The notes beneath the pieces were generated by a model, which made no database searches, had not been told where the DNA came from, and saw only the letters and a list, made by a program, of their open reading frames with translations. Both the position numbers and the translations under genes were made by a program. From positions 1 through 64,000 of the forward strand of contig NHZP01000023.1 of assembly GCA_003313425.1 (NCBI GenBank): DNA of 64,000 nucleotides, in the 5' to 3' direction. Below are positions 38,764 to 50,309 of the stretch, in pieces (within the stretch, counting starts at the first letter, position 1; every line of letters starts with the position of its first letter). Origin of the DNA: Pseudopyrenochaeta lycopersici. Taxonomy: Eukaryota; Ascomycota; Dothideomycetes; Pleosporales; Pseudopyrenochaetaceae.

Positions 38764-41700
38764 CTAACCCTTCAAACACCCAACAATCCTCCCAATAATC
38801 CAACTCAACTTGTTCCCTTCAATCCCTCCCCATCGCTTCCTCCCGCTCCCCCATTGCACGATCGCCCGGAATGTCCCCCCAACAACCTCGTCCTCGTCCT
38901 CCTCGTCCTCCTCGTCCTCCTCAAACCCCAACCCCCCCGCAACCCCATCCTCTTTTATCGCCCCGTGAAAAAACTCCGGAACCTTAAACACCTCCCGCAT
39001 TAACGCCACTACCAATGTCTTCATCAACACGCCCTCGTACTGACATCTTCTCCCTGCCTTTTTTCTGTACCCCCCATCCATGATATCCATCTCAAAACTC
39101 CTGCATAACGCCTGCGGCAATTTACAATCATAACAACATGAAAACTTAACATAAATCCAATCCTTCTGGAACCTCTCGCACCCTTCTCGCGCGTTCTCCG
39201 CCTGCTCGTGAACGCAATCCTCCAACTCATGTCCCCTTCCATCTTCCCCCCACGCCCGGCACAACTGACACCCTACCCGCCACTCCTCCATCAACTCCAC
39301 CAATGCCTCCACCTCTGCTGCTTCTCTGCACTGCCGCTCCATCTCTTGCTCCGCCAACCATTTCCGCCCCCTGCCCTGCTGCTCAAACTCCATCTTTTCT
39401 GCTGTCACCCACTCCTCTTCCTGCGCCCTCCCTACCCCTGGCCTCGCGCAACGTTGACACCGCTCCTCATCCTCCTCGCACTCCCACCGCGTGTCCACCC
39501 CATCCACTCCATCCGCCCCATCCATCGCCTGGTCAATCACCTTCCGCATACACCCCTCTCCCGCAATCAAATCCTGCATCTCTGCCTCCACGTCCTTGCC
39601 AAACTTACCATACACCCTCCCTTGTCGTGTTTTCCGATACCCTCGCATGATGATTGCCTCACTCGGCTTACCATCACGCCCTGCCCGGCCACTTTCTTGT
39701 GCGTAATGCCGCATCTTGCGGATTGTGCCTATGTGAACTACCGCGCGGATCGTCGGCGCATCGATCCCTAACCCTAACGCGTTGGTCGCTGTGAACACCT
39801 GCTGTTGTCCACTGGTTAATTGTTTGACAATCTCCTTCTTCTCTTCGATACTGCCAACTTCCCGATGGTAACAAACGGCCCCTAACTTCTTGGCCATGTC
39901 TTTTGTTCGCTTCACTAAACCGCAATACACAACAACCTGGCCGGGCAACGGGTACTTATTCTTCAAATCCTCCACCAAATGCTGGACTGCTTGCTGCTCG
40001 TCGGCTGTGTCGTACGCATGTACTCGATATCGGATGTTCTTACGCGTCGTCTGTCCGCGGAACCACTGGCACTGCCTCTTGGACGGTAATCCCATCACGT
40101 CGATGAACTGCTGCTCTTCGCTGGGCCGCAATGTCGCCGTTAAATACACCATCTGTGTCTCCACTCGAACCAAACTTCTTAACTTCAACATCCGGCTACG
40201 GAAACCGTCCAACGAATCTAATACGGCATGACACTCGTCCACCACAATCCGATCCAAACGTCCCATCAACCGCTGTCGGGTGATGTAATCGCCAAACATC
40301 TCGCCCACCGCTGCCTCGGGCGTTACAAACATGACTTGCGCGGACTCGTGCGGCCGTCGACTGTTCCATTCTGCACTGACAATGCCCAACTGCTCGCACC
40401 GCTCTTTCATGTCGAACCGCAATGCAACCAACGGAACAATCACGATCGTTACCCCGGTGGACACCGACGCTGGCAACATGAACAACACGCTCTTGCCGGC
40501 CCCTGTGCCCATGATGGCTACTACTGGGCTCTTGTGCTGCATAATCGCTTGGATGGCTGGCCTTTGGACGCTGCGGAATTCGGCCTGGTCCCCCACCAAA
40601 TTCTTCAACTCGGCGTCTACGTCCACCAACCGCATCATCTTCCACCGACGGTATTCTTCCTCTACTGCTTCTTTACGGGCTGCTGCTGCCTGCGTGCCTT
40701 TCCGCGGTTTCATCGACATGGTGGACGGAATCTGCAAAAACGCATGCCACTCCATGCTGGCCAAACGTAACCCGACCCTCTTCGCCTCGACGCTGAACAT
40801 GGCCTCCGTGACGGGTCGTCCGTATATGCCGCCGGCCATGCGGCTGCCGTGACCTGTCTGGATGTCGAAAAACTCATCTTCGTTTTCTGAACCGTCACTG
40901 TCCTCGTCGGCGTCTAAAAATGCCTTGACCGCGGCCCGGTTGTGAATGTATCGACGGTACATCGCCTTGGTGCCATGTCTCCACGCCTGCACATTTAACT
41001 TGACACCCATATGCGGCAACGATGCTTTCTGCATCGCGTGCTTGACCCGGTTGGTGTTCCACAACTCTATGGGGCGCTGCTGGTCGTCTGGTTGCTCTGT
41101 ATCGTCACCCGACTCGGCCCCCTCTTCCCACGAATCCTGGCTCGCTCGACCGACGCTGCGGCATCTGCTGTCTCTCTTTGCGCTCTTGCTGCGGCACTGG
41201 ACGCTCTCGGCACCGCGTCTTCTTTTCCTCTCGGGTTTCTGCCAACCCTGCTCCGGCTGGGGCTCCCACATATATGCGCTCGTGTCTACCGCCTTGCCAC
41301 GAACCGCCCCCTCGATCTGGTGCCAAAACGGGCTGGCGAACCACAAATAATAAACGACTAATTCGCCTACTTCGCGTGGTAAATATCGGTGGATTACTTT
41401 ACCGTTGCCTGACTGTCCGATATTCTTGTGATATTTGGTAACAAACACTACCAACCCATCTTCGATAAAAATTCCTCGACTGTCACCATTCGCGCTATTT
41501 TTGTATTTGACCGTCACCAACTCCGTCGCCCGCGCTGGTGCACCTCCTGTCATATGGACTAACGCTGCCAACTTGTGTCGGGCTTCTTTCATGGCTTGCC
41601 CGTATGCCTGTATGCGGTCCCGTAACCACACCACGCTTCCACCTCTGGGTAACGCCGCCCGTGTCACCTCAACGTCGATAAAACTATTTTGTATGGCCTT

Positions 41701-43569
41701 TTCCTTCTGTACCCGCTGCGCTAACCACTGCTTGGGATCATCTACGCTTGTGGCATTTTTGTTGCGCGGGTCTTCCATGAAACTCCACCCAACCCGCTGC
41801 TCGGCTGCATTGTCGACCAACCTTGCCCAATCGATGACTGGCAACGCCGTTGTGTCTTTGGCTATCGCGCCCTCGTCGTCTATCTGCAACAACATTAAAT
41901 CCCTTACAATCTGTTGTCGTGTGCTGGCCATTGTGCCGTGGATCATCGACCGCATTTGCGGCATGCTGAACCGGATGTTACGGTACAACAACGTATCGCC
42001 GTTCCAATCGACCACTCCCTCTGCGTTCGTGTTGTACCGGATGTGGAATCCAAATGCCTTCAACCGCTGTATATAATCAATGGGCGTTGGCTTGCCATTG
42101 TAATCGGTCAACGTCATAAACCGCTGGGCCATCTCCTGCACCAAATGGAAATGGCTTGGTGCCATGGCTTTTGCATCTTCTGCTCCCCAACCCTCGGCCA
42201 TTAACTTGCCTACTTCTTGCTGCCGCAACTGGGTCGACTTGTACAACACCAACATGCGTGATGTGTTGACGATGGCGGCCTGCTTGGGCGTGTATACCAA
42301 CGGGCTCAACCAACCGTCCTCGGCGCTGATCCCCAACACGGCCATACCACTGATCAACGCGCTCGTGTACTCACTGTCGCCCAAAAAATGGTCCAACAAT
42401 GCTAACATGAACTGCAACACATGGCCCTCTAATTCCTCCTCCTGCGTCTCGTCCAACCTCTCCTCGTCGCCCTCGCCGTCCGACTCCATCTCCTCAAACC
42501 AATCCTCCTCCTGGTCCCGCCCTACGATCATCTTGATCTTTTGCAACCACATATCCTGCCTGCCACTGATGTGATACGGCGGTCTCTTTCCTTCCACCTC
42601 CACGTCGTCGTTGCGGCTGCTGACAACGGGCAACTCGTGGGTCCGCCAAATGTATGAAATAATCTCCAACCACCAATTGCTGTACCTGACCATTGTTTTT
42701 CCTGTTTGCTGCGCATTGAACGGCTTCTCGTTGCCCTTGCCACCAAACTCTCGCCGATTGATGTACATCATGGCTGGTAACCCGACCACACTTGCCTTGG
42801 ACGCCTGCTGTGCCCGCCACATGACCATGCGTGCTGCCCAACATACCTCGTACAATGCGCGCTCCTTGGTCGTGGGCTTTGTCGCCATTGTTAACAACCA
42901 ATCACGCTTCAACCCTTTCAAATGTCGGGCCCAACCCGCTCGATCCAACCACTTGCTAAAATCGTACCGGTCGTCGTTGGCTTGGATGGTGGAATTCTTC
43001 TTCTCTTCCAACTCCTCTAACTGGGCTGTGGCCTGGACCAACGACTCCTCAATCGCCCGGCTTACGTCCACGTCCGCGTCGCCTGTGTGCTGGGCCTCTG
43101 TGGCTGCGCTGACCTCAAACAATCGGCCCATCTTACTGGTGTTTTGGAACTTTTGGCATGACACGGTTGCCCACATGGTTCGCGTGCCTGACGGACGCCC
43201 TGGCTTCGGCCGACTGTCCCCCTTCCAACCATGCTCTTGTCGACAATGCTCTTGGATACGTTTGATGCTACGATTAACGTACGGGCACTGCTGGCAACGC
43301 AATCCGTCGTGGTACACCGGCAAATGGGGCAACGGGCTGGACTCTGGGCTGGGGTAAACAACCTCGTCTTGGGTCATGGCCCATTGTTGCAATGATGCCT
43401 CTGCCTGTACTACCTCGACGATTTCCCAACGTGTCCTGCGAACATATTCCTGATGCTTGGTGTCTAAATGGGTCTTCAACTGGGATTTAATAACACCCTG
43501 TTGGTGGCTCTTGCATACGGCGATGCGCTGTGCTGGCAAATACTCAAAAATGCTGGTAAACTGCTCCAT
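38764..43569 (-). CDS. TLH: Telomere-linked RecQ-type helicase with tyrosine-recombinase-like central region
   Basis: One uninterrupted 1601-codon frame from ATG 43569, transcribed toward the telomere. C2H2-like motifs near the N-terminus (CKSHQQ...H...H, and CQQCPY...H...H near 110) resemble OrsD-type fungal proteins. Around 675 a GGAPARATEL block, around 865 WRHGTKAMYRRY and around 905 TGHGSRMAGGIYG resemble the Arg, His/Lys and GH...Y boxes of tyrosine recombinases (inference). The helicase has Walker A GTGAGKS (about 1022), DECH (about 1110), TATLRP, then FTATNALGLGIDAP and QESGRAGRDG. A Cys-rich C-terminus follows (GCQLC, CCYDCKLPQALC). TLH genes are typical of fungal chromosome ends and are thought to act in telomere recombination. 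No RIP stops are seen; it looks functional. Confidence 0.9.
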   Translation of the reverse strand: MEQFTSIFEYLPAQRIAVCKSHQQGVIKSQLKTHLDTKHQEYVRRTRWEIVEVVQAEASLQQWAMTQDEVVYPSPESSPLPHLPVYHDGLRCQQCPYVNRSIKRIQEHCRQEHGWKGDSRPKPGRPSGTRTMWATVSCQKFQNTSKMGRLFEVSAATEAQHTGDADVDVSRAIEESLVQATAQLEELEEKKNSTIQANDDRYDFSKWLDRAGWARHLKGLKRDWLLTMATKPTTKERALYEVCWAARMVMWRAQQASKASVVGLPAMMYINRREFGGKGNEKPFNAQQTGKTMVRYSNWWLEIISYIWRTHELPVVSSRNDDVEVEGKRPPYHISGRQDMWLQKIKMIVGRDQEEDWFEEMESDGEGDEERLDETQEEELEGHVLQFMLALLDHFLGDSEYTSALISGMAVLGISAEDGWLSPLVYTPKQAAIVNTSRMLVLYKSTQLRQQEVGKLMAEGWGAEDAKAMAPSHFHLVQEMAQRFMTLTDYNGKPTPIDYIQRLKAFGFHIRYNTNAEGVVDWNGDTLLYRNIRFSMPQMRSMIHGTMASTRQQIVRDLMLLQIDDEGAIAKDTTALPVIDWARLVDNAAEQRVGWSFMEDPRNKNATSVDDPKQWLAQRVQKEKAIQNSFIDVEVTRAALPRGGSVVWLRDRIQAYGQAMKEARHKLAALVHMTGGAPARATELVTVKYKNSANGDSRGIFIEDGLVVFVTKYHKNIGQSGNGKVIHRYLPREVGELVVYYLWFASPFWHQIEGAVRGKAVDTSAYMWEPQPEQGWQKPERKRRRGAESVQCRSKSAKRDSRCRSVGRASQDSWEEGAESGDDTEQPDDQQRPIELWNTNRVKHAMQKASLPHMGVKLNVQAWRHGTKAMYRRYIHNRAAVKAFLDADEDSDGSENEDEFFDIQTGHGSRMAGGIYGRPVTEAMFSVEAKRVGLRLASMEWHAFLQIPSTMSMKPRKGTQAAAARKEAVEEEYRRWKMMRLVDVDAELKNLVGDQAEFRSVQRPAIQAIMQHKSPVVAIMGTGAGKSVLFMLPASVSTGVTIVIVPLVALRFDMKERCEQLGIVSAEWNSRRPHESAQVMFVTPEAAVGEMFGDYITRQRLMGRLDRIVVDECHAVLDSLDGFRSRMLKLRSLVRVETQMVYLTATLRPSEEQQFIDVMGLPSKRQCQWFRGQTTRKNIRYRVHAYDTADEQQAVQHLVEDLKNKYPLPGQVVVYCGLVKRTKDMAKKLGAVCYHREVGSIEEKKEIVKQLTSGQQQVFTATNALGLGIDAPTIRAVVHIGTIRKMRHYAQESGRAGRDGKPSEAIIMRGYRKTRQGRVYGKFGKDVEAEMQDLIAGEGCMRKVIDQAMDGADGVDGVDTRWECEEDEERCQRCARPGVGRAQEEEWVTAEKMEFEQQGRGRKWLAEQEMERQCREAAEVEALVELMEEWRVGCQLCRAWGEDGRGHELEDCVHEQAENAREGCERFQKDWIYVKFSCCYDCKLPQALCRSFEMDIMDGGYRKKAGRRCQYEGVLMKTLVVALMREVFKVPEFFHGAIKEDGVAGGLGFEEDEEDEEDEDEVVGGTFRAIVQWGSGRKRWGGIEGNKLSWIIGRIVGCLKG

Positions 43570-44050
43570 TGTATTAATCTACATAGACAATATATACTCT
43601 ATAAAATTGCCCTTTCTCTTCCTTATATGGTTGCAATCCTCGCGGTCGTTCTAACGGAAATTACTGTACTTCAATGAACTTTCTTTTTGTGATGCCTTGT
43701 CTATCACGCTGTCGGACTCTCCCCCGGGCACTTTGTATGGTGTCTCGAAACCCTAATCTTGGCATTGTTACTCAACTCAAACGCGCACGGCCTACCCTAA
43801 CAACCACGAAAACCATTACACTTTTCATTAAATATCTCACGACATACTTGTCCAATCGTCATGAAAGTTGGTTCAATCAACGCAACGGAGTTAGATGCAT
43901 TAGACTGTGAAGTTGCAGCGCAATCCACGCAAGTTCAGACCTTAATCCCATTGATATTATCGACCTTAGGGATTAAGGCCCCAACTGCTAGGGTTTTTCA
44001 GGGGATTAACCCCAAAAACGACCTTAATCCCTTCGGTCTTTGCTGTTAGC
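43570..44050. other. Helicase upstream region with repeated GGGATTAAGG palindromes
   Basis: A TATA-like stretch (ATATATACTCTATAAAA) at about 43590-43606 could serve the helicase. Positions 43930-44035 hold GACCTTAATCCC twice and its inverse GGGATTAAGG, giving possible hairpins. No supported gene. Confidence 0.4.
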
Positions 44051-44580
44051 GGTTAGCGAATCCCTACCATCTTTCTCCCTCTATACTATATTATATTACT
44101 TTACTCTCCTCATTTATAACCCTATAAAACCGGTTAGCGAATCCCTACTTCCTTCTACTCCCTATACTATATTGTATTGCTTTACTCTCCTCTTTATATC
44201 CTTATAAAACCGGTTAGCAAATCCCTACTATCTTTCGCCCTCTATACTATATTCTATCGCTTCGCTCTTCTCTTTCTTACCTCTATAAAACTAGTTAGCG
44301 AATCCTAACTATCCTTCTCTCTTAATACTCTATTATACTACTTTACTCTCCTCTTTCTTAACTAAATAAAACTAGTTAGTAAACCTCTACTATCTTTCTC
44401 TCTTTATAAAACTAGTTAGTAAAACCTAACTATCTTTCTCTCTCTATACTATATTATATTACTTTACTCTCTTCTTTCTTACCCCTATAAAACTAGTTAG
44501 TAAAACCCTACTATTTATCTCCCTTAATACTTTATATAATTACTTTACTATTCTTTTTCTTTTCTCTATAATACTACTTA
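44051..44580. repeat. 80-bp minisatellite
   Basis: GTTAGCGAATCCCTAC-type headers recur at about 44051, 44132, 44211, 44293, 44374, 44412 and 44493, mostly about 80 bp apart. Divergence increases to the right (GTTAGTAAAACC). The plus strand is again G-poor. Confidence 0.8.
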
Positions 44581-46390
44581 CGAGAACCTTACTATTTATC
44601 TACTTCTATACTATTACTTCTATACTATTACTTCTATACTATTACTTCTATACTATTACTTTGTTTTCTTAACTCTTAACTCTATAGAACTACAAACTAA
44701 AACTCTACTATCTATCTCCTTCTATACTATATTAAATTACTAATCTCTTTTTTAACTAACTAAAACTATAAACTATATACCTACTATCTTTCTACTCTTA
44801 TACTATATTCTATTACTTTCCTTTTTTTAACCTTAATAACATAAAACTACTTTCTACTTACTACTATCTACTTATACTAACTTTAAATAATATTTCTTAA
44901 TAAATTTAAAACTATTTCTACTATCCTATTTTCTTTAAATTCTAAACCTTAATTTTCCTACTTCTACTATACTACCTACTCTACTACTTATAACTTACTA
45001 TTCTTCTCTACTATATTATATTACTTTACTTTCGTTTTTTTTATAAAACTATTTACTACTTAGTCTTTAACTACTTACTACTTACTTTAATTATTCTTAT
45101 TAACTTTAAAACTATTCCTACTATTTTATTCTTTTTAAATTCGGAACTTTTATAATATTACTTCTACTATACTATCTACTCTATTACTTATAATATCTCT
45201 ATGTACTATACTCTTTTATATTATTATACTATCTTTTTTTTTCTAATTAATACTACTTACTATCTATTCTTCTTTAACCTCTATTTTATTACTTCACGCT
45301 TTTTAACTTATCTTTTATTACTTTACTCTTTTTAACCTCTTTCTTTTAATTATACTTACTTATTATTTACTCTTCTTTATACTATATTTTAATTCTTTTA
45401 CCTTCCTCTTCTTTTTTCCTATTAATACTACTAACCTATTATTTACTTTTACTTCTTTTACTACTACTTTATCTACTTTTATTTTATCTACTTACTTATT
45501 AACTACTTTACCTACTACTTAACTTACTACTTTCTTATCTACTTCTTTATCTACTATATTACCTACTACTATATTATCTACTCTTTTACTTACTACTACT
45601 TTAGCTATACTTTTACTTACTATCTTATTTTCTACTATCTTACTTTCTACTATCTTACATACTACTATCTTACATACTACTATCTTACATACTACTATCT
45701 TACATACTACTATCTTACATACTACTATCTTACATACTACTATATTATCTTCTACTTTACTTACTTCTGCTTTACTTACTGCTACTTTACCTACTACTTT
45801 CTTCTTTACTACTATTTTATCTACTTTACTTTAAAAACTATTCTTTACTATAAGATTATTAATTATTAACTCTAATATTTTTATTCTTCTTTTCTTTTTA
45901 TCTTTTAACTTTTATATTTTAATAACTTCTTATTATACTACTATAAAAGTTATACTACTATATTTCTAGAATAATTTTATATACTATAGCTTCTTACTAT
46001 TGTTATTTATATAGTATTTTCTACTAAGACTTATATATAAACTTAACTTTTCTTAAAATTAACCTAATTATAGCTATTTTATATATTATTTAAAGTAGCT
46101 AGCTATTCTTTACTCTCTTTCTTCTTTTTCTTATTTAACGTAGCTAGCTATTCTCTACTCTCCTTCTAATATCTTATATTAAATTACTTTACTCTCTTCT
46201 TCTTTTTTCTTATTTAAACTAGTTAACTATTCTTTTATAAATACTATATAAAATATATCTATTTTCTTCTTTGCTCTTCTAAGATACTATATATAATACT
46301 AGCTACTCCTTTACTAGTAATATCCTTAAAAATCCGCCTATCTTGATATACCTCTCCTATCCATCTACCTAGCTCCTCCTTACTATCTAC
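44580..46390. other. AT-rich, G-poor repeat desert
   Basis: T, A and C dominate the plus strand. No supported gene; only short simple repeats and decayed copies of the 80-bp unit. Confidence 0.6.
45648..45738. repeat. 15-bp tandem repeat
   Basis: Six copies of TACTACTATCTTACA in direct tandem. Confidence 0.9.
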
Positions 46391-47000
46391 CTGCCCTCAA
46401 TATCCTACCTCCCAAAGCCTACTATCTTGAATTCCTCTACCTACCTCTAGCTTTGCTTTTGCCTCTGCTGCTGCTCGTAGCCTATATAGTACTGCTATCG
46501 TTACGTTCGGCCATGCGCAATCTGCCTGCCTACTACTCTGCTTGCTGCTCTGCTTGCTGCTCTGCTTGCTACCCTGCTTTCTGCCGCAGAGATACTCCAT
46601 CATCCCACACTTCCAGCACGTTTGAACCTCCTTTTTATACCTTACTCTGCTCCGCAGCTCATCTATCTCTCAGAAACCCTCCTGCCCTAGCTGCGGACAC
46701 TGCCACAGACTGTGCACTGCTGCCTCGCGCTCCTGCTGCTCCTATCGCCGCTTGTATTGCTGCTACTTAGCCTGCTGCTTAGTCTGCTGCTCGGCCTGCT
46801 GCTCAGCCTGCTGCTTAGACCGCCCCTCGTTACGGTTACACCTTCTTATAAGTTTACTACTACTCTAGTCGCTAACTCCTTTTTTGCCCCTACTCTAGTT
46901 GTTTACTCCTTATTTACCCCTACTTTACTACTTTCCTTCTTATTTACCCCTACTTTAGTCGTTTGCCCCTCTTTTACCCCTACTTAACTTACCCTAACCT
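46390..47000 (-). pseudogene. Relic fragment of a helicase/OrsD-like gene tail
   Basis: Positions about 46630-46810 closely match 57199-57360 (shared blocks CTGCTCCGCAGCTC, GCTGCGGACACTGC, CTGCCTCGCGCTC and CTGCTCGGCCTGCTG). Both encode, on the minus strand, a Gln/Glu-rich coil-like segment. It is an isolated piece of the same element as the 57-64 kb relic. Bases 46855-46985 add a roughly 33-bp repeat marked by TTTACCCCTAC. Confidence 0.5.
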
Positions 47001-48000
47001 TTAACCTAAATACTTTACTACTATTACTTACTTTACCTACACTTTTAAAATCTACTTATAACTCTTCTTTATCTTCTAATCTTCTAATCTTCTATAGAAC
47101 TCTAACCTAACCTCTATTACCTAATTTATAACCTATTACTTCTTCTTCTTCTACTAATATACATAACTCTTCTCTTATAATACTAAATACCTCTATGCTT
47201 ATCCTTCTACTATTACTAAATTAAATTACTATATCATTCTAATTAATAACTTATCCCCCTTGTTATATAAAATAACTATTTACCTAAACTAACCCCAAAT
47301 TTATTATTATTACCCTAGTTGCTTTATTATGTCTTCTCTATTAAAACTCTTTTACATGCCCTTCTACTAACTAGTTCTACTTAATACTTGTGCTACTATC
47401 TAGCCTCCTTAAACTTACACATTTATATCTAATAAGAATACTCTTAATCTTAATTTTAATTAATCTCTTACTGCTACTAATCTACTCTCTATTATATCTT
47501 AACACTTTTTAACCTACTCTTATTAAACTCTAAAATAACTTACTCTTCTTATTAAATATAAGGAGAACCTTAGAAGTACAGTATAGGAAGGACTAATAAC
47601 TATTACTAATTAACAGAACCTTTAGAAGTAGAGGACATATAGAAGAAAGTAGGAGACAGAACTTAATAAGGAATATAATTATAATCAACACACAATTAAT
47701 TTATCGTAATTATTAATTCTGCAAAGCGTATTTTAGTATTTTATCTAACACTTCTATACCTTTTACTTAACTCTACCTTATTCTTAATTAACTCTAAACC
47801 TACTCTCTAACCCCCTAAATAATAATACTATTACTACTTACCTCTAATACAATCCCTTACCCTTCTTTTTACAATTCTTTTTTATGCTTTATACACTGCT
47901 TTTTATTACTCCCTTATCTATAGTAGCTTGTTACAACCCTAAATAAATCGACTTGCTTATTAACAATCTATATTTTGTACTTTACTCGCTTGTAGAAACT
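47000..48000. other. AT-rich intergenic region
   Basis: No supported gene. The bases are AT-rich with many TA dinucleotides, compatible with old RIP mutation. Confidence 0.5.
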
Positions 48001-48014
48001 ACTAACGATCTATC

Positions 48015-49241
48015 TTAGAAATCTGCACCAGTGAAGTCTAAATCTGCACCAAACTCCAAATCTGGTCTAGCTGAGTCGCCATTACACGCTGACTCAACCC
48101 CCACCTGGCAAATCCCTGCCTGCCCAAGTCTACCACCTTCCTGGCCTCGCTGTGCCTCCCTCTTCGCCACTGGTTGCGCCTCCTCAGAGCTTTGGTCTTG
48201 TATCGTCTGTCCGATGAAGATTCCATCTGCCACCCCGCCAATACCCTCACTTACACCCTCAACCACCCCACCAACACGACTACCTCGCCCGCGTCCACCA
48301 CGTCCCCGGCCTCGCTGCGGCTCCCTCTTGGCCACTGGCTGCGCCTCCTGAGAGGTCTGGTCTTGGATTGTCTGTCCGATGAAAATTGCGTCTGCTGCGC
48401 CGCCAATCCCCTCACTTACGCCCTCCACAACACCGCCAACACGACTACCTCGCCCGCGTCCACCACGTCCCCGGCCTCGCTGCGGCTCCCTCTTCGCAAC
48501 TGGCTGCGATTCCTGAGAGGTCTGGTCTTGGATCGTCTGCCCAATGAAAATAGCATCTGCCTGTACCGCCGATACCTTCAGTTACGCCCTCAACGACGTC
48601 GCCAATACGACCAGCTCGCCCGCGTCCACCACGTCCTCGGCCTCGCTGTGGCTCTCTCTTCGCTACTGGCTGCGATTCCTCAGACGTCTGGTCTTGGATC
48701 GTCTGTCCGATGAAGATTCCATCTGCCACCCCGCCGATACCTTCAGTTACACCCTCAACAACACCGCCAACACGACCCGCCCGGCCACGTCCACCGCGGC
48801 CCCGGCCTCGCTGTGGCTCTCTCTTCGCCACTGGCTGCGCCTCTTGAGATGTCTGGTCCTGGATCGTCTGCCCGATGAAAATTGCGTCTGCTGCGCCGCC
48901 AATCCCCTCAGTTACACCCTCAACAACACCGCCAACACGACCCGCCCGGCCACGTCCACCGCGGCCCCGGCCTCGCTGTGGCTCTCTCTTTGCAACCGCC
49001 TGGGCCTCCTCAGAACTCTGGTCTCGGATTGTCTGGCTCCTGATGCTGTTAGTAACCTAGTATATTGTTCGCTGTGTGGGACCTACAGATCATCAACACC
49101 TGCAGGTACATCAAGGCCAACCGTGGTTAGAAGCCCAGACGGGAGGCTATCAGAGAGACCCTCTGAGAGGACAACAGGTGCGGCATTAGCAGTCATGCCT
49201 GCAGTAAACGCCAAAATGGCCGCGACCGTTGATGCTCGCAT
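48015..49241 (-). CDS. Secreted Kex2-processed repeat precursor, one-base frameshift in repeat
   Basis: Exon 1 is 49241-49087, the intron 49086-49040 (47 nt, GTAGGT donor, TACTAAC branch, CATCAG acceptor) and exon 2 49039-48015. The signal peptide is MRASTVAAILAFTAGMTANA. The mature part is about five repeats of 55 residues, each ending VAKR followed by E(P/A)QRG, a Gly/Arg stretch, VVEGV(T/S)EGIGG and IFIGQTIQDQ(T/S)S. Six Lys-Arg sites fit the Golgi protease Kex2, so secreted repeat peptides are expected; this is the layout of fungal KEP and some RiPP precursors. One extra G near 48560 shifts the frame within the fourth repeat. Flanking repeats are in frame if it is removed, so it is a sequencing error or a recent mutation. 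No RiPP maturation enzymes are adjacent. Confidence 0.65.
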
Positions 49242-49299
49242 AGTGAACGGGGCTTTGTTAAGGATTGGTAGTCTTGAAGTTAGGGAAAAGAGCGCTGAG

Positions 49300-50300
49300 T
49301 GAAATCATTCACAGAAGATGCGTGTCTAGAAATGAAATAGAGAGATGCTAATGATATGAGTTCTAATTAGGGTAAAAGATGCTTATTTTATATCCTTTCA
49401 AGATACCTCCTATAAGGACGAAAATCGTGCCCCTAACATGCCAAGCTGCTTGCATCGTTTCGACATGTTAGCTACCAAGCCAGACGCATAAACGATAGCC
49501 CTTCAAACCTATCTGTTTGTCAGCAAAAACAATCGTATAATAAGGGAGGCTCTTGAAGAAACTCGTAGGGTTTGTTCTTGGCAGGGACGTCGCGACATAG
49601 ACGACAACAATGACTAGACCCGCATTGCCTTGGCATGAACGGTACTTCCCTAGCACCCCCAGTGCACGGCCTATTCGGCATAACGCGGCCGAACTTGACA
49701 CAATCGCGCTAATTAATCACCACACTGAACAGAAGGGGGCATAAACGAAGCAGCCGTATTGGGTAACAGGATCAGCGGCTAAGAAACACCTGTCTGGTCT
49801 GTGTAGTGTTTCAAAGCCTTCTAGAAGCTGCTGTAAGTGTCTTAGCGCAGCTCGTGCATTTACTCCGACCTCTAACAGTCTGTGCGTCTCCACTGCACCT
49901 CCCTTGGCGAACTGTTTCAACCGCTGGTTCTCACTTCCCCAACACAGGCCCAACAGTCGGGATTTACTGACATGCTAGTTACTTGGACGTTTAGCTATTC
50001 TCGCTATGCTGTTTTGTTGACAACTAAGGTCTTTGCATGATGCAGCAGGGACGTAGAGAAACGCTAGTGTTAGGTATGCTGTCTTTACCTTGTGCTGCGC
50101 TTTACACCAAGTCCGTATGCGATATGCGGCAGCGAGGTAACGGCTACAAAAAACCGACGCTCTTTCGGCATCTGTCTCTGCTGCATTTCCTTCATCTTTG
50201 GATTCGCTGTGCCCCTTTCTCTTTTCTTTCGTCTATTCTTACCTACCCAGCCTAAACGTCCTGTCCTCCTATTTGTCTATCTATCTCCTCTTACGCCTGC
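49300..50300. other. Intergenic region without supported gene
   Basis: Short open frames exist on both strands, but none has a convincing start, codon pattern or domain. Confidence 0.5.
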
Positions 50301-50309
50301 CTACCAAAA

